DNA of 64,000 nt from Deinococcus hopiensis KR-140 (lineage in GTDB: Bacteria; Deinococcota; Deinococci; Deinococcales; Deinococcaceae): contig CALPYF020000012.1 in NCBI GenBank assembly GCA_943327755.2, forward strand, positions 44,699 through 108,698. The letters run 5' to 3'. The position numbers and the translations under genes were made by a program. This document shows positions 1 through 8,788 of the stretch, one piece after another; position 1 is the stretch's first letter; every line of letters starts with the position of its first letter. The notes under the pieces are model-generated. The model was not told where the DNA came from. It was given only the letters and a program-made list of their open reading frames with translations, and did no database searches.

Positions 1-524
1 ATGGGCAGCAGGCCGGTGAGGCCCACGCCGAGGATCGTGCCGAGCACCTGGGACAGGCCCGCGAGGCCGCTGACGGTGGCGCGCTGACTGGGCAGGACGC
101 GGTCGGGGATGACGGCGGTCAGCGCGGCCTGGTAGGCGTTCAGCGCGAGCTGCGTCAGGCCCCACCCGGCGACCAGCACGGGCACGCTGCCGCCCACGCC
201 CAGCAGCAGCAGTCCGGCGGTCGCGGCGACGGCCCCGCCAATCAGGTACGGACGGCGGCGGCCCAGGCGGCCACGGGCGTGGTCACTCAGCGCCCCGAAC
301 AGCGGGTTGGCGAGCAGGCTGATCAGCGCCCCCACGCCGAGGATCAGGGCGAGGTTCGCCTCCTTGTTCGCCTCGTCCAGCGTGATGAGCTGCTCGCCGA
401 TCAGGACCTGCCCGGGGGCGTTGAAGGCCATCCACATCGCCAGGGTCGCCAGGGTGTACGGCAGCATGAACCGCCACGACACGGGCGCGGTGGCGACCAG
501 CGGCGCGGGGGCGGCGGCCCTCAT
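1..524 (-). CDS. MFS transporter, N-terminal part (runs off the window)
   Basis: The reading frame starts at an ATG that shares its bases with the stop codon of the GH1 gene (ATGA overlap) and stays open to the window edge, about 174 codons. The visible part has hydrophobic segments and the cytoplasmic loop motif typical of the major facilitator superfamily, FGALSDHARGRLGRRRP, between the second and third membrane helices. This loop is most like that of sugar:cation symporters of the GPH/MFS type. Translational coupling to the GH1 gene suggests a sugar or glycoside transporter, but the substrate is inference. The C-terminal part lies outside the window. Confidence 0.8.
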   Translation of the reverse strand, partial: MRAAAPAPLVATAPVSWRFMLPYTLATLAMWMAFNAPGQVLIGEQLITLDEANKEANLALILGVGALISLLANPLFGALSDHARGRLGRRRPYLIGGAVAATAGLLLLGVGGSVPVLVAGWGLTQLALNAYQAALTAVIPDRVLPSQRATVSGLAGLSQVLGTILGVGLTGLLP

Positions 525-1840
525 GCCTGCTCCCGCAGCCACGCCTGATACCAGGAAAAGCTGTCCTTGCGGGTCCGCACCTGCGTCCCGAAGTCCACGT
601 GCACCAGCCCGCAACGCTGGTCGAAGCCGTCCGCCCACTCGAAACTGTCCATGAGAGTCCAGGCAAGATAGCCGCTCACCGGTGCACCTTTCTGGACTGC
701 CAATCGGGTGGCCTCGATGTGCGCTTCCAGGAAGCGGATGCGCGCCACGTCCCGCACCCGCCCGTCGGCGTCCGGTACGTCAGGCAGGGAGTAGCCGTGG
801 CCCGTGACCACCAGTGGCGGGCAGGCGTCCCCGTAGCGGCCTTTCAGGTCCAGCAGCGTCTGCGTGAGGGTCTCAGGTCCGGCCACCCCCGTCGGCGCGG
901 GTTCCGGCGCCACGCCGAAGGGACGGCGCGGGTCGGCCCGCACCCACTCCGGGCGGTCGTCGTTCACCCCCAGGACATCCAGCGGCGCGGCGATCACGTC
1001 CAGGTCGCCGGGGCGCACGGCCTCCAACACCTGCGGGGCGTGCTCACGCAGCAGGTCCAGCACCGGCGCGGGGTACGCGGCGCGCAGCAGGGGATCGGTG
1101 AACAGGCGGTGGCGCAGCGCGTCCAGCAGGCCCGCCGCCTGCACGTCCGCGTCACGGTCCGTGGCAGGCAGCGCCGGAGCGTACTGGTTCGCGATGCCTA
1201 TCTGCCGCGCGCCCGCCTCGCGCAGCGCCCGCGCCGCCAGCCCGTGCCCCAGCAGCTGGTGGTGCGCCGCCGGGAACGCCCCCAGGCCCAGCGTCCGCCC
1301 CGGCGCGTGCGTGCCGTGCGCGTATCCCCGCATCATCACCACGGACGGCGCGTTCAGCGTCATGAACGCCGCCGCGCGGTCCGCGAGCCGCTCCCCGACC
1401 AGGAACGCGTACTCCTCGAACCGGTACGCCGTGTCACGGCTGAGCCACCCGCCCGCGTCCTCCAGCTCCTGTGGCAGGTCCCAGTGGTGCAGCGTCACCC
1501 ACGGCTGCACGTCCGCCCCCAGCAGTTCGTCCACCAGCCGGTCGTAGAACGCCAGTCCCGCCGCGTTCGCCCGCCCGCGCCCACCGGGCTGCACGCGCGG
1601 CCACGCCACGCTGAAGCGGTACGCACCCACGCCCAGCTCGCGCAGCAGCGCCACGTCCTCCGGCCAGCGGTGGTAGTGGTCGCAGGCCACGTCCCCGGTC
1701 GCGCCGCCCAGCACCCGTCCCGGCGCATGGCTGAACGTGTCCCACACGCTCACGCCGCGTCCGTCCTCGCGCGCCGCGCCCTCAATCTGATACGCGGCGG
1801 TCGCCACGCCCCACACGAACCCGTCCGGAAAGCCTGTCAT
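521..1840 (-). CDS. Glycoside hydrolase family 1 protein lacking both catalytic Glu
   Basis: A protein of 439 residues that follows the GH1 beta-glucosidase fold from end to end: FVWGVATAAYQIEG at the N-terminus, LHHWDLP near residue 118, HGTHAPG near 175, and SFEWADGF plus RTRKDSFSWY near the C-terminus. The family acid/base motif NEP reads N163-A164-P165. The nucleophile motif TENG reads T346-G347-H348-G349. The usual VNYY reads VNDD (292-295). Both catalytic glutamates are therefore absent, although sugar-contact residues such as Q18, H119 and N163 remain. Expect a pseudoenzyme or a sugar-binding role rather than a retaining beta-glucosidase. It is coupled to the downstream MFS transporter gene. 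A weak Shine-Dalgarno (AAGGA) precedes the ATG. Confidence 0.85.
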   Translation of the reverse strand: MTGFPDGFVWGVATAAYQIEGAAREDGRGVSVWDTFSHAPGRVLGGATGDVACDHYHRWPEDVALLRELGVGAYRFSVAWPRVQPGGRGRANAAGLAFYDRLVDELLGADVQPWVTLHHWDLPQELEDAGGWLSRDTAYRFEEYAFLVGERLADRAAAFMTLNAPSVVMMRGYAHGTHAPGRTLGLGAFPAAHHQLLGHGLAARALREAGARQIGIANQYAPALPATDRDADVQAAGLLDALRHRLFTDPLLRAAYPAPVLDLLREHAPQVLEAVRPGDLDVIAAPLDVLGVNDDRPEWVRADPRRPFGVAPEPAPTGVAGPETLTQTLLDLKGRYGDACPPLVVTGHGYSLPDVPDADGRVRDVARIRFLEAHIEATRLAVQKGAPVSGYLAWTLMDSFEWADGFDQRCGLVHVDFGTQVRTRKDSFSWYQAWLREQA

Positions 1841-1900
1841 GATCCTTCACATTCTGACCCGCGTTCCGAGCGCGCGCGTGCGCGCCCCGGGTGCGGCGCG

Positions 1901-1906
1901 TATAAT
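1901..1906 (+). promoter_or_regulatory. -10 box TATAAT of hemC
   Basis: A perfect TATAAT ends 9 bases before the hemC ATG, so transcription would start at or within a few bases of the start codon. It is the closest match to consensus of the many start-proximal TAnnnT boxes in the window. Confidence 0.7.
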
Positions 1907-1915
1907 GCGCGGGTT

Positions 1916-2845
<930 letters not shown>

Positions 2846-2847
2846 CC

Positions 2848-3030
2848 GTGAATCCCCTGGCGCGTACGCTGCTGGTCGCGCTGGCCGCCGCGCTGCTGTG
2901 GATGGGCATCGGCCTGTGGCAGCGCACCCAGGCGGGCGCGGCCCTGCCGGACGCGCTGCTGGCCGAACTGCCCCTGACCGCCGCGATTTTCGCCGTGGCC
3001 CTCGTCTGGCAGCGCCTGCGCCGCCGCTGA
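2848..3030 (+). CDS. Small membrane protein, unknown
   Basis: A 60-residue product starting with GTG two bases after the hemC stop, so probably co-transcribed with hemC. It has two hydrophobic stretches (about residues 5-24 and 38-54) separated by a short polar loop, and ends in the basic run WQRLRRR, which suggests both ends face the cytoplasm. I do not recognise a family. The call rests on position, hydrophobicity pattern and coding-like codon use. Confidence 0.55.
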   Translation: MNPLARTLLVALAAALLWMGIGLWQRTQAGAALPDALLAELPLTAAIFAVALVWQRLRRR

Positions 3031-3215
3031 ACGCCCTGCCCGCGACCCGCCAGACCCCTGGTGCTGGCGGGCGCTGTCGTTGGACAGGATCCGAGAGTCT
3101 GAGGGTCGAGGCGCCGCGCCGATTGCCCTGGCCGGGCGTCCGGCCCAGCGGGCCACCCCCCCGCCGGGTCCCCTCGACCCTGGATCACCGGGCGCGCAGG
3201 CCCGGCTGTCCCGAC
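3031..3215. other. Intergenic spacer, no gene seen
   Basis: About 185 bases between the hemC unit and asparaginase. No open frame with coding character, no strong hairpin and no repeat shared with the rest of the window was seen. Confidence 0.5.
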
Positions 3216-3221
3216 TACCAT
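3216..3221 (+). promoter_or_regulatory. -10 box TACCAT that decides the ansA start
   Basis: TACCAT overlaps an upstream in-frame ATG (3220) and lies 7 bases before the next ATG (3229). By the leaderless rule seen across the window, 3229 is the translated start and 3220 is part of the promoter. Confidence 0.55.
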
Positions 3222-3228
3222 GCCAGTG

Positions 3229-4215
3229 ATGCCCAGTGACGTCACCCCGCCCGCCCGCGCGCCCCGACTGGCACTGATCCACACGGGCGGCACGATCGCC
3301 AGCCGTCCCAGCCCCGACGGGCGCGGCCTCACCCCCCAGACGCCCCCCACCCTGCCCGGCCTGGAACAGATGCAGGTCACGGAGGCGCAGCCCTTCAGCC
3401 TGCCCAGCCCGCACATGACCCCGGCGCACATGGGGCAGCTGGCGGCCCTGATCCGGGAACTGGCCCCCACGCACGACGGCGTGGTCGTCACGCACGGCAC
3501 CGACACCCTGGAGGAAACTGCGTTCGCGCTGCACCTGATGCTGGACGTGAAGGTCCCGGTCGTCCTGACCGGCAGCATGCGCCACGCCGAGGAGATCAGC
3601 TGGGACGGCCCCGCCAACCTGCTCGACGCCGCGCACGTCGCCCTGCACCCCCACAGCCCCGGGCGGGGGCCGCTCGTCGTGATCGGCGGGGACATCTTCG
3701 ACGCGCGGACCGTCACGAAGATCCACACGACCGCCGTGGACGCCTTCGGCGGGTACCCCGGCCCCATCGGCCGCATCGACCGTGAGGGGCACACGCCGCG
3801 CCTGCATTACTTCGCCATGCCCGAACCGCGCGCCACGTACCACCCCGCGCACCTGCATGCCCGCGTGGAGATCCTCTACGCGTACGCCGGCTGGACCGGT
3901 GAGGGCTACGCCGAGGCCGCCGCACGCGCCGACGGGCTGGTCATCGCCGCGCTCGGCACCGGGAACCTCCCCGCCGAACTCCTGCCGCTCATCCAGGGGA
4001 CCGACAAGCCCGTCGTGATCGCCACCCGCACCCACGCCGGGCCCGTCCTGCCGGTATACGGCTACGCGGGCGGCGGCGCCACCCTGGTCGAGGCTGGGGC
4101 GATTCCCGCCAGTTTCCTGAACGCCCACAAGGCCCGCCTGCTGCTGCTGATCCTGCTCGGGCAGGGCCTCACGCGCGAGCAGATCCAGACGGTGTTCGAA
4201 CGCGACGAGTTCTGA
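3229..4215 (+). CDS. ansA: L-asparaginase / glutaminase-type amidohydrolase
   Basis: Hydrolyses L-asparagine to aspartate and ammonia. The product is 328 residues, usual for the family. The first signature HTGGTIAS (residues 18-25) carries the nucleophilic threonine. The second, VVVTHGTDTLEETA, carries the Thr-Asp pair that, with a downstream lysine, forms the other triad. GSMRHAEEISWDGPANLLDA and GTGNLPAELLP are also typical. There is no signal peptide, so it should be a cytoplasmic enzyme. An upstream ATG at 3220 adds three residues but overlaps the -10 box. The gene is alone on its strand and faces the zinc-ribbon gene across a terminator. Confidence 0.93.
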   Translation: MPSDVTPPARAPRLALIHTGGTIASRPSPDGRGLTPQTPPTLPGLEQMQVTEAQPFSLPSPHMTPAHMGQLAALIRELAPTHDGVVVTHGTDTLEETAFALHLMLDVKVPVVLTGSMRHAEEISWDGPANLLDAAHVALHPHSPGRGPLVVIGGDIFDARTVTKIHTTAVDAFGGYPGPIGRIDREGHTPRLHYFAMPEPRATYHPAHLHARVEILYAYAGWTGEGYAEAAARADGLVIAALGTGNLPAELLPLIQGTDKPVVIATRTHAGPVLPVYGYAGGGATLVEAGAIPASFLNAHKARLLLLILLGQGLTREQIQTVFERDEF

Positions 4216-4230
4216 CGGGCATTCAAGCGA

Positions 4231-4265
4231 AACCCCACCCCGCCTTGCTGGCCTGGGGTGGGGTT
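4231..4265. terminator. Bidirectional terminator hairpin
   Basis: Perfect 11-bp arms AACCCCACCCC and GGGGTGGGGTT with a 13-base loop, between the convergent ends of ansA and the zinc-ribbon gene. Confidence 0.8.
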
Positions 4266-4278
4266 ATTCCCTTGCGGT

Positions 4279-5001
4279 TTATGCGAGGTCGAGGCGGATC
4301 AGGAAGCGGCCGCAGCTGGGGCACTTCACGGGGGGCAGTTTGCCCTGCGCGGCCTTCTGCTGGACGTTCACGGGGAGGTTCACGTTGCAGCCGCTGCAGC
4401 GTCCGGCCTTGATCTCCACGACGCCCAGGCCCTTCTTGGCGCGGCGGATCATGTCGTACTCGCGGATGGTGCGCGCGTCGAGGTTCCCGGCGAGCTGCGC
4501 GCGTTCCTGACGGTCCGCTTCGCCCTGGTCGCGCAGGTCCTGCACGCGCGCCTCGTCCTGCTCTTCCAGCGCGCCCAGGGAGGGGCGCAGGGCGCGGTGC
4601 TGGCCGCGCAGGTCCGCCGCGCGGGCGGTCAGGGCCTGCTGCTGCTCGCGCAGCGGGGCGAGGTCCTCTTCGAGTTCGTCGGCGCGTTCGCTGAGCATCT
4701 GGATGCGGCTGCCGTACTGCGACTGCGCGCGGGCGTCGAAGGCGTTCTTCTCCTGCTCCTCGCGCGCGCGGCCGACCTGCTCGCGGATGCTGGACAGGTC
4801 GAGTTCGGTGCGGCGGATGTTCTTCTCGACGCCTTCCAGGGTGATCTCGGTGTCCTCGAGGGCGTTGTTCAGGCGTTCCTGCTCGGCGCGGGCGTCACGC
4901 AGTTCAGGGGAAATGTTGCCTTCCTCGTCGCGCAGGCGGTCGAGGTTCAGGTCGAGTTCCTGAACGCGGTGCAGGCGGCGAAGGGGGGAGGTGTCGCTCA
5001 T
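4279..5001 (-). CDS. Coiled-coil protein with C4 zinc ribbon (CdsZ/zf-RING_7 type)
   Basis: A 240-residue protein. Residues 1 to about 185 are charged, heptad-like coiled coil (many E, R, Q, L). The C-terminus holds CSGCNVNLPVNV and, 21 residues on, CPSCGRFL, a four-cysteine zinc ribbon. This arrangement is the conserved bacterial family sometimes called CdsZ, thought to bind nucleic acid or act as an adaptor; the exact role here is unknown. A longer frame begins at 5052, but TAGACT (5014-5009) sits 7 bases before the ATG at 5001, which fixes a leaderless start at MSDTSPLRR. Confidence 0.8.
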   Translation of the reverse strand: MSDTSPLRRLHRVQELDLNLDRLRDEEGNISPELRDARAEQERLNNALEDTEITLEGVEKNIRRTELDLSSIREQVGRAREEQEKNAFDARAQSQYGSRIQMLSERADELEEDLAPLREQQQALTARAADLRGQHRALRPSLGALEEQDEARVQDLRDQGEADRQERAQLAGNLDARTIREYDMIRRAKKGLGVVEIKAGRCSGCNVNLPVNVQQKAAQGKLPPVKCPSCGRFLIRLDLA

Positions 5002-5073
5002 CACTGGCAGTCTACCCCCGTTCATGAGTTCGGAGGTCAACTGAGTATTCATTTCTCTGTGCGGCGCGGCTGC

Positions 5074-6327
5074 TCATGGGGTGACCGGGGCGGGTGTGGG
5101 CGTGCGCTGGGCGCGGCGGTACAGGCCCAGGTAGATCGCCAGGACGCTCGCGCCGTACATCAGCAGCGTCCACGCGAACAGCGCGTTGAAGGCGGTGGTG
5201 AAGGGCAGCGCGCCGCGCACCACACCGGACAGGATGCTGCTGATCGCCCAGCCCAGGTCCCACGCGATCAGGTTCACGGCGGAGTACATGGGCCGGTCCT
5301 CCTCGGGCAGGGCGGTCATGGCGTAGGCGCTGTACACGGGCCCGGCGGCGTTCATCAGCGCGCCGCGCGTGAACAGCGCCGCCGTGACCATCCACAGCTG
5401 CGGCGCGAAGCCCAGCACCGCCAGGAACGGCAGGCTGCACGCCTGCACGACCAGCACCGCCTGCAACTGGCCCATGCGGCGCACGAGCAGGGGTTGCAGC
5501 AGGGCCGTGGCGGCGGTCGCCAGGCTGGTCCAGGCGAACAGGGTGCCCAGGCCCGCGTAGGACACGCTGAATTTGCCCTCGATGAACACGTTCAGGAACG
5601 GGATGGTCGCGCCCGCCCCCAGGCCCACGAGGATATTCGGCAGGACCAGCCGGGTCATAGTGGCGCGGTCCCGGACGTGGAAGCTGCGCCCGGTGGGTTT
5701 CGTCTTGCCGGTGGGTTTCAACCCCAGGACAGGCAGCAGCCCGATCAGTTGCAGTCCGGCGGCGACCAGCAGCGCGGCCCGCAGCGCCCCCAGCGCGTCC
5801 GGCGCGGTGCTGGTGCTCTGGGCGTACAGGGTGGGAATCTGCCCGCCCAGCAGGTTCCCCAGGAAGCCCGCGCCGGTCATCAGGGCGTTCTGGACGCTGA
5901 ACAGCGTGACACGGCTGCGTTCGTCACTGTTGTTCGCCATGAACGGCGACGCGGCGACCATGCTCAGCGCGCCGCCCGCGCCCTGCACGAGCGCGCCCAC
6001 GATGACCAGCAGCGGCCCGTTCGCCAGGACCAGCAGGCCCAGGCCCAGCAGGTTCAGGGCCGCGCCGACCTTCAGCGCGTGCGCGTTGCTGATGCGCCGC
6101 GCGACCGCCACCGCCGGGAGGCTCAGGCACGCCAGGGTGATGGCGGGCAGCGCGTTCAGGACGCCCTGCCACTCGGCGCCCAGGCCCAGCGCCCGCAGGT
6201 AGAAGTTCAGGAACAGCGCCGTGAACGCCTGCGACAGCCCGAACGCGAACACCGACGCCAGGAACAGCCACACCTGCCGCGAGAAGCGCCACGTCTGCCC
6301 CCGCTGCGGCCCCAGGTTGCCGGTCAC
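5074..6327 (-). CDS. MFS transporter, 12-TM type
   Basis: A 417-residue integral membrane protein with about twelve hydrophobic segments, starting WRFSRQVWLFLASVFAFGLSQ. The GTG start overlaps the nth stop (GTGA), so it is translated from the nth transcript. Conserved features include acidic and arginine residues in the central loops and LPEEDRPMYSAVNLIAWDLGW in the second half. The substrate cannot be told; the layout is like drug or metabolite exporters of the DHA1 type. A longer frame starting upstream is a shadow of nth. Confidence 0.8.
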   Translation of the reverse strand: MTGNLGPQRGQTWRFSRQVWLFLASVFAFGLSQAFTALFLNFYLRALGLGAEWQGVLNALPAITLACLSLPAVAVARRISNAHALKVGAALNLLGLGLLVLANGPLLVIVGALVQGAGGALSMVAASPFMANNSDERSRVTLFSVQNALMTGAGFLGNLLGGQIPTLYAQSTSTAPDALGALRAALLVAAGLQLIGLLPVLGLKPTGKTKPTGRSFHVRDRATMTRLVLPNILVGLGAGATIPFLNVFIEGKFSVSYAGLGTLFAWTSLATAATALLQPLLVRRMGQLQAVLVVQACSLPFLAVLGFAPQLWMVTAALFTRGALMNAAGPVYSAYAMTALPEEDRPMYSAVNLIAWDLGWAISSILSGVVRGALPFTTAFNALFAWTLLMYGASVLAIYLGLYRRAQRTPTPAPVTP

Positions 6328-7007
6328 GCCACGCCCACTTTCGGGCAGAAGGCCGCCATGACGCACGCGCCGCACTCGGGTTTACGGGCCGCGCAGACCC
6401 GGCGGCCGTGCAGGATCAGCGCGTGGTGCAGGAACACCCACCGTTCCCGCGGGAACAGGCGCTGGAGGTCCGCCTCGACCCTGTCGGGGTTCGACTGGGT
6501 GCTCAGGCCCAGGCGGCGCGCCAGTCGCCCGACGTGCGTGTCCACCGCGATCGCCGGGTACCCGAAGGCGTTCGACAGGACCACGTTCGCGGTCTTGCGG
6601 CCCGCGCCGGGCAGCGCCACCACCGCGTCGAAATCGTTCGGGACCTCGCCCCCGTGCCGTTCGACCAGCAGGCGGGCCAGCGCCGCGAGGTTGCGGGCCT
6701 TGGCGCGGTACAGCCCGATCCGGCGGATCAGCGGCTCGATGTCCTCGGCCTCGGCCTGACTCAGGGCGTGCGCGTCCGGGTAAGCGCCGAACAGCGCGGG
6801 CGTCGCGGCGTTCACGCTCACGTCCGTCGCCTGCGCGCTCAGGACCGTCGCCACGAGCAGTTCGAACGGCGTGCGGAACTCCAGTTCCGTCCGCGCGTCC
6901 GGATACAGGCCCTCCAGCGCCGTCAGGACCTGCGGGGCCCGCACCCGCGCGCCCGGCGGCAGCCTCGCCGCACTTCTCTTCTTTTTGCCTGTCTGCCCAG
7001 TCACCAC
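6324..7007 (-). CDS. nth: Endonuclease III, DNA glycosylase/AP lyase
   Basis: Removes oxidised pyrimidines and cleaves the abasic strand in base-excision repair. Helix-hairpin-helix LPGAGRKTANVV supplies the catalytic lysine. The aspartate of FGYPAIAVDTHVGRL follows. The C-terminal C-x6-C-x2-C-x5-C (CAARKPECGACVMAAFC) binds a 4Fe-4S cluster. Length (227 residues) is normal with a basic N-terminal extension GKKKRSAARL. Two GTG codons in a row are possible starts (7007 and 7004). TAGCGT at 7016-7011 lies 6 bases before the second one, which favours 7004. Its stop overlaps the MFS start. Confidence 0.95.
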   Translation of the reverse strand: MVTGQTGKKKRSAARLPPGARVRAPQVLTALEGLYPDARTELEFRTPFELLVATVLSAQATDVSVNAATPALFGAYPDAHALSQAEAEDIEPLIRRIGLYRAKARNLAALARLLVERHGGEVPNDFDAVVALPGAGRKTANVVLSNAFGYPAIAVDTHVGRLARRLGLSTQSNPDRVEADLQRLFPRERWVFLHHALILHGRRVCAARKPECGACVMAAFCPKVGVA

Positions 7008-7098
7008 GCCACGCTACACCCCGCTCATGCGGCACGTCCGCGCGCCTGGGACAGCCAGGAGCCGCAACCCACGCCTGCCGATCCGCGTACCTGGGAAC

Positions 7099-7320
7099 AT
7101 GAGACTCGCCGCCATCCTCCTGGGTATCCTGGCCGCCATCGGCCTGCTGCTGGGCCTGCTGCCCCTGCTGGGCTGGCTGAACTGGCTGCTGGTGCTGCCA
7201 CCCGCCGTGCTCGGCCTGATCCTCGCTGTACTGGCCAGGGACCGGGGCGCGACCACCCTGAACGTCGTCGTCCTCGGACTGGCCGCGCTGCGCCTGTTCC
7301 TGGGTGGCGGCGTCCTGTAG
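7099..7320 (+). CDS. Small membrane protein, unknown
   Basis: A 73-residue, strongly hydrophobic protein with two or three membrane segments (residues 3-25, 29-45 and 53-70), leucine- and glycine-rich, with a short basic loop ARDRG in the middle. It reads like a tiny inner-membrane protein; no family recognised. The frame is open upstream into nth antisense, but the ATG shortly after TACCT is the most natural start. Confidence 0.5.
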   Translation: MRLAAILLGILAAIGLLLGLLPLLGWLNWLLVLPPAVLGLILAVLARDRGATTLNVVVLGLAALRLFLGGGVL

Positions 7321-7345
7321 GCGGCCGGTCCGCCCCAGCTCACCC

Positions 7346-7374
7346 TTGCGCGACGCCGGGACGGGTGCTACTCT
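7346..7374 (+). promoter_or_regulatory. Promoter of tRNA-Trp
   Basis: TTGCGC (7346-7351), a 17-base spacer and TACTCT (7369-7374), about 32 bases before the mature tRNA 5' end: a normal two-box promoter for a stable RNA. Confidence 0.65.
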
Positions 7375-7404
7375 GCACAGGCCCGCGCGGACAGCGCGCG
7401 AGAA

Positions 7405-7482
<78 letters not shown>

Positions 7483-7484
7483 GC

Positions 7485-7514
7485 AACACCCCGCACCGAA
7501 ATGCGGGGTGTTTT
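7485..7514 (+). terminator. Rho-independent terminator of tRNA-Trp
   Basis: CACCCCGCA and TGCGGGGTG pair around the loop CCGAAA, directly followed by TTTT, four bases after the tRNA CCA end. Confidence 0.9.
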
Positions 7515-7539
7515 GCTGCCCTGGCGGTGGGTTGCCCCT

Positions 7540-7599
7540 GTCAGAAGTCTGACGCGATCAGCACTGCCGTATCCATGAAGGTGTGGTGTGAACTTCACC
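7540..7599. promoter_or_regulatory. Two short palindromes upstream of the lipoprotein gene
   Basis: GTCAGA-AG-TCTGAC (7540-7553) is a perfect 6-bp inverted repeat. GGTGTGAACTTCACC (7585-7599) is a near-palindrome. Both lie upstream of the box TAGACT (7624-7629) of the following lipoprotein gene and could be operators; no regulator is encoded nearby. Confidence 0.3.
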
Positions 7600-7663
7600 C
7601 CAGCGGCCGGGGCCGGGCCTTTATAGACTCTGGGTCATTCCCTCACGCGAGTCAAGGAGTCCC

Positions 7664-8299
7664 ATGAAGAAGTTCACTGTTCTGTCCCTCGTTGCCCTGA
7701 GCGTGTCCCTCGCCAGCTGCAGCAAGATCGTGGGCGCGGCCATCCCCGCCCAGACCCTCAGCAATCCGGCCGGACTGGAAGGCAAGCAGCTCGTCGCCTC
7801 CTCCCCCCTGATGATCGAATCGGTACGCGGCACGGTCAGCTACAGCACGGCCGGCGCGCCCTTCGACGACATTCAGATTCCGGACCTGCCGTTCGGCATC
7901 AAGCCCGGCGGCCTGGACTTCAAGACCGGGTTCAGCCAGATCGACGTGACAGGGGCGTGCGTGAAACCGCAGACCTTTACCGTGACGGTCCGCGACGTGA
8001 AGGTGGACGCCAGTGACGCGGCCGCCAGCGCCAGCTTCACCGCGAACGCGGCCGCGCAGTTCACGCTGACCAGGACGTCCGAAAGTGCCGGGAAAGCCGC
8101 GTACAGCGTCTCCGACACCAGACTGAACGTGGGGGCGGACGTGGAGACCGCCAAGAAGTTCTTCTCGATCCTCACCACGGGCGGCAAGAACACCGTCAGC
8201 GTCACGGCCACCATCAGCGCCAGCGACAACGGCCTGGCGGGCTGCACCATGGGCTTCACCCTCAAGGACGTCAGCGTCACCCTGAGCAAGTTCCAGTAA
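7664..8299 (+). CDS. Secreted lipoprotein, unknown
   Basis: A 211-residue protein with a lipoprotein signal: basic MKK, hydrophobic core, then lipobox L16-A-S-C19. The mature part is rich in Ser, Thr, Ala and Val with alternating patterns (for example TFTVTVRDVKVDASDA), which suggests a beta-rich domain exposed outside the membrane. Two further cysteines occur (GACV and AGCTM). It has a real Shine-Dalgarno (AAGGAG) and a TAGACT box about 35 bases upstream, so unlike its neighbours it has a leader. I do not recognise a family. Confidence 0.7.
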   Translation: MKKFTVLSLVALSVSLASCSKIVGAAIPAQTLSNPAGLEGKQLVASSPLMIESVRGTVSYSTAGAPFDDIQIPDLPFGIKPGGLDFKTGFSQIDVTGACVKPQTFTVTVRDVKVDASDAAASASFTANAAAQFTLTRTSESAGKAAYSVSDTRLNVGADVETAKKFFSILTTGGKNTVSVTATISASDNGLAGCTMGFTLKDVSVTLSKFQ

Positions 8300-8313
8300 G
8301 GCCGTCACCCGAA

Positions 8314-8341
8314 CCGCCCCCTTCCACGTGGAAGGGGGCGG
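8314..8341. terminator. Bidirectional terminator hairpin
   Basis: A perfect 14-bp inverted repeat centred on CCACGTGG (left arm begins CCGCCCCCTT), between the convergent lipoprotein and cutA genes. Confidence 0.8.
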
Positions 8342-8347
8342 CGGTGT

Positions 8348-8668
8348 TCAGCGCTGCGGTGGGGTGAGGGCGTCGCGCAGCCACGCCTGGAATTCCGGCA
8401 GGGCGCGGTCATACTGCAGGGCGATGATCTCGGGCACCTCGTAGGGGTGCACGGCCTTGATGCGCGCCTCCAGATCCGGGTACTGCTCGCCGCTGGTCTT
8501 GATCAGCAGCAGGCTCTCGGGATCCTCGGCGACCTCGCCCTGCCAGCGGTACACGCTCTGCAGGCCGGGAATGATGTTCACGCAACCGGCCAGGTGCTCG
8601 GCGACGAGGGTGCGGGCCAGGTCAAGAGCCCGCTCGGGGGGGAGGGTGACCATGACGACAAGTGACAC
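8348..8668 (-). CDS. cutA: CutA-type divalent-cation tolerance protein
   Basis: A 106-residue protein of the CutA family, small trimeric ferredoxin-like cytoplasmic proteins. Diagnostic parts are VVMVTLPPERALDLARTLV near the start, CVNIIPGLQSVYRWQGEV in the middle, and HPYEVPEIIALQ. The start is taken as GTG at 8668, because TATGCT (8680-8675) lies 6 bases upstream. An ATG five codons further in is the alternative. CutA is linked to metal tolerance in E. coli, but its biochemical role is unclear. Confidence 0.93.
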   Translation of the reverse strand: MSLVVMVTLPPERALDLARTLVAEHLAGCVNIIPGLQSVYRWQGEVAEDPESLLLIKTSGEQYPDLEARIKAVHPYEVPEIIALQYDRALPEFQAWLRDALTPPQR

Positions 8669-8788
8669 GCGATCAGCATACGTCCTGCGCCGCGCGGGGC
8701 GCGAGCAGCCCCCCCCGGAGTGTGAGCCGCCCGGAACGTCAACGTTGCCGCAAGGGCAGCCCGCAGGTGCGCCCGCTACGCTGAGCGG

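Noticed and set aside
599..1915. N-terminal extension of hemC by over 400 codons
   Set aside because: It is antisense to the GH1 gene. hemC has a TATAAT box and ATG at 1916 and the family length from there.
4258..6759. 833-codon plus-strand frame across the zinc-ribbon, MFS and nth genes
   Set aside because: All three minus-strand genes have family motifs and coupled starts. The plus frame has none and is Gln/Arg/Gly-rich.
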